From positions 1 through 32,361 of the forward strand of contig CANEEJ010000013.1 in assembly GCA_947426525.1 (NCBI GenBank): a stretch of DNA of 32,361 nucleotides, written 5' to 3'. Position 1 is the stretch's first letter. Each line of letters begins with the position of its first letter. Shown here one piece after another: positions 7,722 to 14,817 of this stretch. The position numbers were made by a program, and so were the translations under genes. The notes under the pieces were generated by a model, which saw nothing but the letters and a program-made list of their open reading frames with translations, made no database searches and was not told the DNA's origin. The DNA comes from an uncultured Clostridium sp. Its GTDB lineage: Bacteria > Bacillota > Clostridia > TANB77 > CAG-508.

Positions 7722-8258
7722 ATAAATAAAAAAGAAACTTTAAAATATAAGAGTGAAACCATACCTTATGAAATAATTCGTTCTAAAATAAAGAACCTAT
7801 ATATCTATGTAAAAGAAGGAAAAATAACAGTAAAAGCCCCCATAAAAATGAACGACAAATTGATTCAAGAATTTGTAAATAAAAAAGCAAAATGGATTTA
7901 TGATAGCTTAAAAAAAGAAAAAGAACATAACAAAATAGAAAAAGAAATTGGACTAGAAGACGTACAAAGATTAGGGGTAATAGTAGAAAATTACATAGAA
8001 AAATACACAAAGTTATTAAAACAAACACCTAATAAAGTAAGAATAAGAGATATTAAATATGCATGGGGAAGTTGTTCTAGCAATCGAAATATTACCATTA
8101 ATCAAAAACTTGCCAATAAAAAGAAAGAAATTATTGAATATGTAGTGCTACATGAAATGTGTCATTTAAAATATATGAATCACTCAAAAGATTTTTGGAA
8201 TTTACTTGAAAGCCATATGCCAGAATATAAGAAATACAGAAAAATTTTAAAAGAGTAG
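7719..8258 (+). CDS. YgjP-like (DUF45) metallopeptidase
   Basis: 179 residues. The zinc site HEMCH (H145, H149) with a third ligand in the following MNH (H155), together with the preceding WGSCSSNRNITINQKLANK, defines the YgjP/DUF45 family related to SprT and M48 peptidases. It is cytosolic, without a signal peptide. I chose ATG 7719 because GGAGG lies 8 nt upstream; an ATG at 7692 belongs to the repeat element. The ribosome site and start codon are thus donated by the dispersed repeat. No in-frame CGG. Confidence 0.9.
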   Translation: MINKKETLKYKSETIPYEIIRSKIKNLYIYVKEGKITVKAPIKMNDKLIQEFVNKKAKWIYDSLKKEKEHNKIEKEIGLEDVQRLGVIVENYIEKYTKLLKQTPNKVRIRDIKYAWGSCSSNRNITINQKLANKKKEIIEYVVLHEMCHLKYMNHSKDFWNLLESHMPEYKKYRKILKE

Positions 8259-8273
8259 ATTTATAATTATTTA

Positions 8274-8454
8274 AGTTTCGACTTTTTACAAGTGGAGGCT
8301 ATAATATATAATTTTTTACACTTTGTGTGTCGCAACTAACCAAAATAGAAAAGAGAGGTCAGTTGCTCCAATCGCACTCTCTTCGTTCGTTTGGTCGCTT
8401 ACGCAGTGTTTCAAAATTATATATTATAGCCTCCACTTGTAAAAAGTCAAAACT
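8274..8454. repeat. MITE-like element with 42-bp inverted arms
   Basis: Arms 8274-8315 and 8413-8454 are inverted copies of 42 bp with one mismatch. The 97-nt interior is markedly more GC-rich and has further pairings (CAACTAACC with GGTCAGTTG; GAGAG with CTCTC). No ORF fits. It fills most of the gene-free stretch between the metallopeptidase and the DUF975 gene. A non-autonomous transposon is the likeliest explanation; target duplications are not clear. Confidence 0.8.
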
Positions 8455-8470
8455 AGAATTATATTTTTAC

Positions 8471-8499
8471 TTGCTAAGTAAAGGAAAGTAGTTTATAAT
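8471..8499 (+). promoter_or_regulatory. sigma-A promoter of the DUF975 gene
   Basis: TTGCTA at 8471-8476, a 17-nt spacer and TATAAT at 8494-8499, 31 nt before the ATG at 8530. Confidence 0.75.
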
Positions 8500-8529
8500 A
8501 AAGGAAACACCAATTAGGAGAGAAAGAAA

Positions 8530-9405
8530 ATGTGGGAAAGAAAAGAGTTAAAAAGTAAAGCCAAAAAAGTTGTCTATAAAAATTATTGGACAGCTATTGT
8601 AGTATGCTTTTTAATTGCTCTATTTACAGGAGAATTTGGCACTTCAACAGTAGGAATATGGCAAACAGAAGATTCAATGGACCCTAATTTTGTTATACAT
8701 CAAGTAGAAGAAAAGACAAATAGCACAGAATTGGAAATAGATTCGTTTTTTACAGAAAGAAACATCAAACAAACACTAAATGAAACACAAATCAAAATAA
8801 TGGAAGCAATAGAAGCTAATTTAAATAGTGCAACCAAATCACAAAAATATATTTTCAAAATATGGGATGGCATTACATCATTTAATAACAACTATCCAAT
8901 CTTAGGAATTATACTATATATAGTAGCCATACTCTCATTTGCTTTTACAGTATTTGTAGCAGATCCATTAATTGTTGGAGGAAAAAGATATTTTCTAAAG
9001 GCAAGAGAAGGAAATAATACTAAAGTAGGAGTGATAGGAGAAATTTTTCAAAAAAAACATTGGTTAAATGTAGCAATTACAATGTTCTTAAGAAATATAT
9101 ATAATGCCTTGTGGTATTTAACCATTATAGGAGGTATTATAAAAACTTATGAATATAGAATGATACCCTATATTCTAGCAGAAAATCCTACCATAAAAAG
9201 AAAAGAAGCTTTTATACTTTCAAAAAAGATGATGAAAGGAAACAAATGGAAAACATTTATCTTAGATATGTCATTTTTTGGATGGAATTTTCTATCTGTT
9301 TTAACATTTGGACTATTAAGCATTTTATATGTCAATCCATACAATGCAGCAACTAATGCAGAATTATATATAAAATTAAAAGAGGGATTAGAGGAGATTA
9401 AATAA
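8530..9405 (+). CDS. DUF975 family integral membrane protein
   Basis: 291 residues. The N-terminal WERKELKSKAKKVVYKNYW segment followed directly by a hydrophobic stretch (AIVVCFLIALFTG) is the DUF975 hallmark. Further membrane segments are near residues 128-150, 175-200 and 240-268, and the conserved RKEAFILSKKMMKGNKW linker lies between the last two. An extra soluble loop (residues about 40-110) is rich in Asn, Thr and Glu. Function is unknown for the family; it acts in the membrane. The ribosome site is TAGGAGAG. The end of the gene overlaps its terminator. Confidence 0.85.
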   Translation: MWERKELKSKAKKVVYKNYWTAIVVCFLIALFTGEFGTSTVGIWQTEDSMDPNFVIHQVEEKTNSTELEIDSFFTERNIKQTLNETQIKIMEAIEANLNSATKSQKYIFKIWDGITSFNNNYPILGIILYIVAILSFAFTVFVADPLIVGGKRYFLKAREGNNTKVGVIGEIFQKKHWLNVAITMFLRNIYNALWYLTIIGGIIKTYEYRMIPYILAENPTIKRKEAFILSKKMMKGNKWKTFILDMSFFGWNFLSVLTFGLLSILYVNPYNAATNAELYIKLKEGLEEIK

Positions 9406-9416
9406 ATCCCTCTTTT
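9378..9416 (+). terminator. intrinsic terminator overlapping the DUF975 stop
   Basis: AAAAGAGGGATT (9378-9389) pairs with AATCCCTCTTTT (9405-9416). The left arm is coding sequence. Confidence 0.8.
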
Positions 9417-9525
9417 AAATTGCCAAAAAGCACCGTCCCTCTTGACAAAAACACGAAAAAAGATGAGAAATATCAAATTTTGTAAAAATACACAAAAATA
9501 AGGCGAAACTTGCGATGAAAAGTTC

Positions 9526-9554
9526 TTGAAATATACTGAAAAACGTAGTATTAT
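9526..9554 (+). promoter_or_regulatory. sigma-A promoter
   Basis: TTGAAA at 9526-9531, a 17-nt spacer and TATTAT at 9549-9554, upstream of the DUF6514 gene at 9588. Confidence 0.65.
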
Positions 9555-9587
9555 GAGAAACGTGATTACGAAAGAAAGGGGATAAAA

Positions 9588-9911
9588 ATGAGAACGTTTT
9601 TCAGCAGTACATTTATTAAAAAAGAAACTTTAAAGGAAGCAGGAATTGAACATCCTATTAAATTAGAATATTATAAAATCATTAATGAAGATGAAATGAT
9701 AAAGCAGGAGAAAGCCAAATTTGGAATCAATATTGTAAAAACAGAGTATCAAAAAGACGAGATAAAAGTAGAAAACGAAAAAATACAATACTTATCAAAT
9801 GATGAAAAGAAAGTAGAAGAAATTCTAAACCTATTAAAAGAAAATGAAGTGACACCAATAGGTGTAAGTGATGTTTTAAATGATGTTTCCCAAAAAATGA
9901 TATTGTTATAA
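9588..9911 (+). CDS. DUF6514 family protein
   Basis: 107 residues. The core KFGINIVKTEY, the VENEKIQYLSNDE strand and the C-terminal EILNLLKENEVTPIGVSDVL follow the DUF6514 pattern closely, more so than the copy at 733-1062. The ribosome site is AAAGGGG. It lies just upstream of topA but topA has its own promoter. Function of the family is not established. Confidence 0.85.
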   Translation: MRTFFSSTFIKKETLKEAGIEHPIKLEYYKIINEDEMIKQEKAKFGINIVKTEYQKDEIKVENEKIQYLSNDEKKVEEILNLLKENEVTPIGVSDVLNDVSQKMILL

Positions 9912-9934
9912 AATAAAATTTTACATGAAAAAGC

Positions 9935-9963
9935 TTGCAAATTAAGGAAAATTGGGCTAGAAT
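9935..9963 (+). promoter_or_regulatory. promoter of topA
   Basis: TTGCAA at 9935-9940, a 17-nt spacer and TAGAAT at 9958-9963, 31 nt before the ATG. Confidence 0.65.
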
Positions 9964-9993
9964 ACTTAAGAAAGCAAAAATAAGGAGGATTAC

Positions 9994-12075
9994 ATGGCAG
10001 ATAAATTAGTAATAGTGGAATCACCAGCAAAAGCGAATACGATAAAGAAATTCCTAGGAGGAAGTACAAAAGTAATAGCATCCATGGGACATATCAGAGA
10101 CCTACCAAAATCAAAAATGGGAATCGATATTGAACACGATTTTGAGCCAGAATATATCAATATTAGAGGAAAAGGAGATTTAATCAAATCCTTAAAAAAA
10201 GAAGCGAAACAAGCAAAAAAAATATACATTGCAACTGACCCTGACCGTGAAGGAGAAGCAATTGCATGGCATTTAGCTACTATTTTACAAGATGAAAAAA
10301 GTAAAATAACAAGAGTAACCTTTAATGAAATAACAAAAGGAGCGGTTCAAAAAGCCATCAAAGAGCCAAGAGATATCGATGTCAATTTGGTAGATGCACA
10401 ACAAGCAAGACGTGTATTAGATAGAATTGTAGGATATAAAATGAGCCCAGTTCTTTGGAAAAAAGTAAAAAGAGGATTATCAGCAGGAAGAGTACAATCA
10501 GTTGCAGTTAAACTAATCGTAGACAGAGAAGAAGAAATCGAAAACTTTAAGCCAGAAGAATACTGGAATTTATATGCTAATTTACAAGATAAAGAAAGCA
10601 AGAAAACATTTGATGCAAGATTTCATGGAAAAGATGGCAAAAAACAAGAAGTTCATTCAGAAGCAGAAATGAACCAAATCTTAAAAGAATTGGACAAAGC
10701 AAAATATATAGTACAAGAAATAAAAAGAGGAGAAAAGAAGAGGAATCCTGCTCCACCATTTACAACCAGTACCATGCAACAAGAAGCATCTAGGAAGTTA
10801 GGATTTACATTAAAGAAAACAATGTCTATTGCCCAAGGATTATATGAAGGTGTTAAAATGCCAGAAAAAGGCACAGTTGGTTTAATCACTTATATGAGAA
10901 CAGACTCAACTAGAATCTCAGAAGAAGCAAGAGCAGCGGCTAAAGAACATATTGTAGCGACTTATGGAGAAAAATATTATGAAAATAGATATTATAAAAC
11001 GAACAAAGAAGCACAAGATGCGCATGAGGGTATTAGACCTACCTATGCAGACTTAGAGCCAGAGACTATTAAAGACTATTTAACAAAGGACCAATATAAA
11101 TTATATAAGCTAATCTATAACCGATTTATGGCAAGCCAAATGGCAACAGCTATTTATGACACAATGGCAGTTGCAATCGATGCAAATGGATATACTTTTA
11201 AAGCAAATGGACAAATAATTAAATTTAAAGGATTTATGACATTATATGTAGAAGGAACAGACCAAAAAGAACAAGAAGCAGAAGGAATGTTGCCAGATTT
11301 ACAAGAAAAACAAGAATTAAAATTAAATAAACTAAATCCAAAACAAAGTTTCACAGAACCACCACCAAGATATACAGAAGCAAGCTTAGTAAAAGCATTA
11401 GAAGAAAAAGACATTGGAAGACCAAGTACTTATTCACCAACAATCACAACAATTTTAGATAGAAGGTACATTGAAAAAATACAAAAACAATTAGCACCTA
11501 CTGAATTAGGTAGAATTGTGAACAAACTACTAACTGAAAACTTCACCGATGTTATTAATGTAGAATTTACAGCTAAAATAGAGAACGAGTTTGACGAGAT
11601 AGCAATGGGAAAAGAAGAATGGAAAAAAATGATTCGTGAGTTCTATGGACCATTTGAAAAAGAAATCGAGAAGGTTGAAAAAGAATTAGAACATGTAGAG
11701 TTAGTAGATGAAGTATCAGATGTACAATGTGAAAAATGTGGTAGAATGATGGTATATAAATATGGAAGATATGGAAAATTTCTAGCTTGTCCAGGCTATC
11801 CAGAATGTAAAAATGCAAAACCAATCATCGAAAAAATTGATGTACCATGTCCAAAATGTGGGGCAACGGTACAAGTTAGAAAAACCAAAAGAAAAAGAAA
11901 TTATTACATATGTGAAAACAATCCAGGTTCTTGCGATTATATTTCTTGGAATAAGCCAAAAGAAGGAGAGAAATGGAACCCAGAAGAAGCAGAAGAAATT
12001 AAAAAAGAAACTGCAAAAGCAAATAGAAAAACTGCAAAAAAGTCTACTAAAAAAACAACCAAGAAGAAAAAATAA
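9994..12075 (+). CDS. topA: DNA topoisomerase I (type IA)
   Basis: 693 residues, full length. The N-terminal Toprim domain has VIVESPAKANTIKKFLG and the acidic DPDREGEAIAWHL. The active-site Tyr is Y300 in LITYMRTDSTRIS. Two C-terminal zinc ribbons are visible: C-x2-C with CPGYPEC, and CPKCGATVQVR with later Cys residues; a Lys-rich tail follows. It relaxes negative supercoils during transcription and replication. An AAGGAGG ribosome site precedes ATG. The two CGG triplets I see inside the gene (at about 10344 and 11868) are out of frame, so 693 codons contain no in-frame CGG. Confidence 0.97.
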   Translation: MADKLVIVESPAKANTIKKFLGGSTKVIASMGHIRDLPKSKMGIDIEHDFEPEYINIRGKGDLIKSLKKEAKQAKKIYIATDPDREGEAIAWHLATILQDEKSKITRVTFNEITKGAVQKAIKEPRDIDVNLVDAQQARRVLDRIVGYKMSPVLWKKVKRGLSAGRVQSVAVKLIVDREEEIENFKPEEYWNLYANLQDKESKKTFDARFHGKDGKKQEVHSEAEMNQILKELDKAKYIVQEIKRGEKKRNPAPPFTTSTMQQEASRKLGFTLKKTMSIAQGLYEGVKMPEKGTVGLITYMRTDSTRISEEARAAAKEHIVATYGEKYYENRYYKTNKEAQDAHEGIRPTYADLEPETIKDYLTKDQYKLYKLIYNRFMASQMATAIYDTMAVAIDANGYTFKANGQIIKFKGFMTLYVEGTDQKEQEAEGMLPDLQEKQELKLNKLNPKQSFTEPPPRYTEASLVKALEEKDIGRPSTYSPTITTILDRRYIEKIQKQLAPTELGRIVNKLLTENFTDVINVEFTAKIENEFDEIAMGKEEWKKMIREFYGPFEKEIEKVEKELEHVELVDEVSDVQCEKCGRMMVYKYGRYGKFLACPGYPECKNAKPIIEKIDVPCPKCGATVQVRKTKRKRNYYICENNPGSCDYISWNKPKEGEKWNPEEAEEIKKETAKANRKTAKKSTKKTTKKKK

Positions 12076-12087
12076 AAGTAAAAAGAG

Positions 12088-12126
12088 AAGAGGTAATCAA
12101 AAATTTAAAGGGATTACCTCTTTTTT
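12088..12126 (+). terminator. intrinsic terminator of topA
   Basis: AAGAGGTAATC pairs with GATTACCTCTT, followed by TTTT. Confidence 0.9.
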
Positions 12127-12127
12127 C

Positions 12128-12156
12128 TTGACAATAGCTGATAAATTTGGTATGAT
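12128..12156 (+). promoter_or_regulatory. promoter of the tRNA-Gly/tRNA-Cys unit
   Basis: Perfect TTGACA (12128-12133), a 17-nt spacer and TATGAT (12151-12156), about 60 nt before tRNA-Gly. Confidence 0.8.
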
Positions 12157-12215
12157 AAATACTGCATTTAGGAATATTTTTAGTAAAATAAGAATAGACT
12201 TAAATTAGAGAAGAT

Positions 12216-12289
12216 GCAGGTATAGTTTAGTGGTAAAACGTAACCTTGCCAAGGTTAAGTTACGGGTCCGATTCCCGTTACCTGCTCCA
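12216..12289 (+). tRNA. tRNA-Gly (GCC), CCA encoded
   Basis: GCAGGTA pairs with TACCTGC as acceptor; the anticodon loop TTGCCAA carries GCC at 12248-12250; the T arm is CGGGTCCGATTCCCG. CCA is encoded at 12287-12289. The anticodon loop has the normal 7 nt, so this tRNA shows no sign of quadruplet decoding. Confidence 0.95.
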
Positions 12290-12331
12290 CATGTATGCAC
12301 CACCTATTTTTTAAGAATAGGGGGATTAAAC

Positions 12332-12405
12332 GGCGATATAGCCAAGTTGCTGTGGCTGTTCGAACAAAGTGAGTTACAGCCTCAGTATCTGGTAGCATTG
12401 TCGAA
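12332..12405 (+). pseudogene. degenerate tRNA-Cys-like relic
   Basis: The first 16 nt (GGCGATATAGCCAAGT), plus the AAAC before them, are identical to the tRNA-Cys at 12416. The D-stem GCC/GGC can still form, and TGTCG at 12399-12403 could pair with CGATA. The D-loop has lost its GG, there is no canonical anticodon arm or T-loop, and CCA is absent. Length (about 74 nt) is close to a tRNA. I read it as a decayed or partly replaced copy. Confidence 0.55.
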
Positions 12406-12415
12406 AAACTAAAAC

Positions 12416-12489
12416 GGCGATATAGCCAAGTGGTAAGGCACGAGTCTGCAAAACTCTGATCCCCGGTTCGAATCCGGGTGTCGCCTCCA
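12416..12489 (+). tRNA. tRNA-Cys (GCA), CCA encoded
   Basis: GGCGATA pairs with TGTCGCC (one G-T pair); the anticodon loop CTGCAAA carries GCA; the T arm is CCCGGTTCGAATCCGGG. CCA is encoded at 12487-12489. Confidence 0.95.
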
Positions 12490-12491
12490 TA

Positions 12492-12538
12492 GAAAAAAGC
12501 GAAGAAATGTTGATATATCAATGTTTTCTCGCTTTTTT
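12492..12538 (+). terminator. terminator of the tRNA unit
   Basis: AAAAAAGCGA-GAAA pairs with TTTTCTCGCTTTTTT around an inner TTGATATATCAA palindrome. A diverged copy follows the tRNA fragment at 14114. Confidence 0.9.
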
Positions 12539-12615
12539 GTGTGTTTTTATATTGGAAATAAGAATGTAGTATTTTCAAGGATTTCAGAGATTAGAAAATT
12601 AAAAATTCAGACTAG

Positions 12616-12639
12616 ATGTTATAAAATTGTTATAAAAAA
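12616..12639. repeat. 24-bp direct repeat, left copy
   Basis: Identical to 14032-14055; the core is GTTATAAAATTGTTATA. A partial third copy (ATGTTATAAAATTA) is at 12660-12673. The pair encloses the DUF2806 gene and the toxin-like locus. Confidence 0.8.
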
Positions 12640-12670
12640 CAAATTGCATATGTAAAAAAATGTTATAAAA

Positions 12671-13516
12671 TTATTTCTTTTCTAACATTACATTGTATTC
12701 ATAGTCAAAAGCTTTCTCTAATTTTTTAAATTGGTTTCCACTTATTTCTTCATTTATTAGTTCTATTATTTCCATACCTATATGAGTAAATCTATAAAAA
12801 TTAGCATATTTAGTAAGATTTAAATGTCCCTTCTTTTCGGGCTTTCTAATAAACTTTATTATTTCATTTTCTAAGTCAAATGAAATTTCATCTTGCAATG
12901 TAGTAATTTCTCTTTTCATTATACCAAAGTCCTCAAGCTTTATAATTTCATCATATTTTATATCTATTCCTTCTAAATATTCATTTTTTATACAAATAAT
13001 ACCTATGGCTTCAAAATTTCTTATGCCATAATTACATTCTTTTAATATCTTTCTTATCAAGTTAATTTCATTATTTGAAATTTCAGATATTGTATTTAAA
13101 AGTTTAAATGAATTATTAGAATTTTGTTTACACTCATTAGCCAATATTTTAGCCCATACATATTGTAAATCTTCATTACTTACATTCTTACAAAGCTCAA
13201 AAAATCTTAATACCCAATCATTATCTAATTTTTCAGGGTTATCTCCTTTTTCTAACAATGAGATAGCTTTATCCACTATTTGAGTTTTATTTTTATGTTC
13301 TCTTTTTATTTTTCTAAAATTACTTATTATCACTGCCCTATCTATTGGATTTATATCTTCTCTTTTAGAAATTTCTTCAATTATATTTTTATATCCTTCC
13401 TTTTTAGCTGTTGCAGTAGAAAAAATCCATCCAGTCGCTTTTTCTATTTTATCTAGTAATACAATTCCTAAATCACTAATTGGTTTTAATACATCACCAC
13501 TTATTAAGCTCTCCAT
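12671..13516 (-). CDS. DUF2806 family protein
   Basis: 281 residues. The block DWVLRFFELCKNVSNEDLQ-WAKILANE at about residues 99-128 matches the DUF2806 core, followed by LLNTISEISNNEINLIRKI. No signal peptide or membrane segment is seen. The family is accessory and of unknown function, often found in variable genome regions. The ribosome site is AAAGGAG before ATG 13516. It is the only sizeable gene inside the islet bounded by tRNA-Cys sequence duplications, which supports horizontal gain. No in-frame CGG. Confidence 0.75.
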   Translation of the reverse strand: MESLISGDVLKPISDLGIVLLDKIEKATGWIFSTATAKKEGYKNIIEEISKREDINPIDRAVIISNFRKIKREHKNKTQIVDKAISLLEKGDNPEKLDNDWVLRFFELCKNVSNEDLQYVWAKILANECKQNSNNSFKLLNTISEISNNEINLIRKILKECNYGIRNFEAIGIICIKNEYLEGIDIKYDEIIKLEDFGIMKREITTLQDEISFDLENEIIKFIRKPEKKGHLNLTKYANFYRFTHIGMEIIELINEEISGNQFKKLEKAFDYEYNVMLEKK

Positions 13517-13618
13517 TATTAATCTCCTTTTTGTAGTACATTATATAATAAGATTAAAAAAATGTAAAATAGCAAGCTAAATAGAATAAATTAAGATTAA
13601 ATTATTTAGTTTGTTTGC

Positions 13619-13647
13619 TTGTATTTTATAAAAATATAGTGTATAGT
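13619..13647 (+). promoter_or_regulatory. promoter of the small hydrophobic peptide
   Basis: TTGTAT at 13619-13624, a 17-nt spacer and TATAGT at 13642-13647. It gives a 5' leader of about 80 nt before ATG 13734. Confidence 0.55.
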
Positions 13648-13733
13648 AAATAACGATAGAGATGAGATAAAAGTAGATGTTGGTGTTACCTTTAGTCCTC
13701 AACTTTAGTTGGGAGATTGGAGGTGGTGTTTAT

Positions 13734-13841
13734 ATGTTAGAGTTTTTAATGTTCTTAATAATAGGATTTATGATTTCAATAACAATAAACGTTGCCTTAT
13801 TAAGTGTTATATACATAATACTATCTAATAGGGAACAATAA
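13734..13841 (+). CDS. 35-residue hydrophobic peptide, candidate type I toxin
   Basis: The peptide begins MLEFLMFLIIGFMIS and ends ILSNREQ: one membrane span of about 28 residues with a short polar tail, as in type I toxins (TxpA, BsrG and holin-like families; general resemblance only). A strong GGAGGTGG ribosome site at 13719-13726 may be masked by CCTC at 13697-13700. In the leader, GTGTTACC (13683-13690) is complementary to GGTAACAC in the 3' UTR (13895-13902), extended by TGTT/AACA, so the mRNA can close on itself. A convergent RNA overlaps the 3' UTR. Toxicity is inferred. Confidence 0.65.
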   Translation: MLEFLMFLIIGFMISITINVALLSVIYIILSNREQ

Positions 13842-13842
13842 A

Positions 13843-13927
13843 AAATACACCACATACGCTTTCGCAGAGCTAGTGGTGTAATTCAATTATATTGGGTAAC
13901 ACAACATTATCTGTGTTCTCATTTTCT
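13843..13927 (-). ncRNA. candidate antitoxin antisense RNA
   Basis: A perfect promoter on the minus strand (TTGACA at 13962-13957, 17-nt spacer, TATAAT at 13939-13934) predicts a start near 13927. The transcript runs into an intrinsic terminator (TACACCAC at 13880-13873 pairing with GTGGTGTA at 13853-13846, then TTTTTT), giving an RNA of about 85 nt. It is fully antisense to the 3' UTR of the hydrophobic peptide gene and contains GTGTTACCC, a mimic of the mRNA 5' element. This is the layout of 3'-overlapping type I antitoxins such as RatA or SR4. Confidence 0.7.
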
Positions 13928-13933
13928 ATCTCT

Positions 13934-13962
13934 ATTATACACAGAATCTTAATTTTTGTCAA
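13934..13962 (-). promoter_or_regulatory. perfect consensus promoter of the antisense RNA
   Basis: TTGACA, 17 nt, TATAAT, with no deviation from the sigma-A consensus. It is among the strongest-looking promoters in the window. Confidence 0.85.
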
Positions 13963-14031
13963 ATGCAATTTTGAAAAACGTTTTATTGTGTGTTGTATAA
14001 AATTACACTATATTATATAAAATTAAATCAA

Positions 14032-14055
14032 ATGTTATAAAATTGTTATAAAAAA
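14032..14055. repeat. 24-bp direct repeat, right copy
   Basis: Exact copy of 12616-12639. Related TATAAAATT words stand just upstream (near 13996 and 14015). Confidence 0.8.
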
Positions 14056-14113
14056 TGGATAATAAATTTTCAAAGCTAGTTATGGAGCTAGTTTTGAGGT
14101 TAGTCTTGTAGAC

Positions 14114-14198
14114 TGTCGCCTCCAAGGAAAAGACGAGAAAATGTTGAAATATCAATATTTTCTCGCTTTTTATATGTTTTTGTACTAAAATAAATATG
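14114..14198 (+). repeat. second copy of the tRNA-Cys 3' end and terminator
   Basis: TGTCGCCTCCA at 14114-14124 repeats the last 11 nt of tRNA-Cys including CCA. It is followed by a diverged copy of its terminator (GACGAGAAAATGTTGA...TATTTTCTCGCTTTTT) and trailing sequence. No body of a tRNA precedes it. This is the expected trace of integration at, or unequal duplication of, the tRNA locus. Confidence 0.75.
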
Positions 14199-14203
14199 AA
14201 ACT

Positions 14204-14233
14204 AAAAAAGTGCCGATGCATGTGCATCGGCAC
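14204..14233 (-). terminator. strong intrinsic terminator on the minus strand
   Basis: An 11-bp perfect stem (GTGCCGATGCA with TGCATCGGCAC, 14210-14233) is followed on the minus strand by TTTTTT. It ends the unit containing the 51-residue gene. Confidence 0.9.
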
Positions 14234-14249
14234 GGGGCAAAAGAAATCG

Positions 14250-14405
14250 TTATATTCCCCTACTTATAGGACTCTGTACTTTTGTCGCATCTGTATGTCC
14301 TGTGGTTTTTGGAAGTTTACGTTTTCTTCTCTCTGAAAGTAGTGAGTGAGTTTGGCCTGCAGGAATTATTTCCTTGTTTTCTTTTGGTACGTAGTTTGCT
14401 TTCAT
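14250..14405 (-). CDS. 51-residue basic protein of unknown function
   Basis: Begins at ATG 14405 after AAAGGAGGA. The sequence starts MKANYVPKENKEIIPAGQTH, contains SERRKRKLPKTTGHTDA and ends SRGI. It is polar and basic, with no membrane segment, and probably disordered. I do not recognise it. A strong terminator lies 17 nt after its stop, and another tiny gene lies upstream on the same strand. Confidence 0.65.
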   Translation of the reverse strand: MKANYVPKENKEIIPAGQTHSLLSERRKRKLPKTTGHTDATKVQSPISRGI

Positions 14406-14568
14406 ATAGCTCCTCCTTTAACTTACAGTTGATAGTTACAATTTATATAAAAGTATAATAACATATATTTCATAAAAAATTAATCAAAAAGAGATTTGTT
14501 TTCATATTATAAAGGTATATCTACACAAAATAAATATACCTTTATTTAATCTTTTGTTAACAGTTAGC

Positions 14569-14703
14569 CTAATAAAGTTTCAAAGTATCTTCAATTACAT
14601 AAGAAACAGGCAAAACATTATCATTATCTGTTTCAACATGAAAATCAGTTTGATTATCTTCATTTTTAAAGACAGAAACAGTCACAGTTCCTAATTTTTT
14701 CAA
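14569..14703 (-). CDS. 44-residue protein with TTG start
   Basis: An AAGGAGGG ribosome site stands 6 nt before TTG 14703. The protein is KKLGTVTVSVFKNEDNQ, a strand-rich middle, and ends EDTLKLY. It is probably one small beta-rich domain; no family is recognised. A promoter-like pair on the minus strand (TTGACA at 14767-14762, 18-nt spacer, TGTTAT at 14743-14738) is upstream. The TTG start and strong ribosome site explain why it is easily missed. Confidence 0.55.
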   Translation of the reverse strand: MKKLGTVTVSVFKNEDNQTDFHVETDNDNVLPVSYVIEDTLKLY

Positions 14704-14817
14704 AGCAATCCCTCCTTTTGCGCAATATTTCAACAATATAACACGGAAGAAGTAAGAAACATGTCAAAATATCACGAAACAACAAAAATATGATATAAAA
14801 AAAGACTTAGAATTTAT

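Noticed and set aside
12216..12289. tRNA-Gly(GCC) as the +1 suppressor tRNA
   Set aside because: Its anticodon loop is the normal 7 nt with A after the anticodon, so it gives no sign of reading CGGN. It could still decode GGC or GGT after a skip, but nothing in the gene shows this.
12230..12412. Plus-strand 60-codon ORF
   Set aside because: It starts inside tRNA-Gly and runs through the tRNA relic; there is no ribosome site.
12255..12578. Minus-strand ORF of 107 codons
   Set aside because: It is the antisense of the tRNA genes (TRIRTGDQSF-type sequence), a well-known false prediction.
14003..14233. Minus-strand 76-codon ORF
   Set aside because: It covers the terminator hairpin, the tRNA 3'-end copy and the direct repeat, and has no ribosome site.
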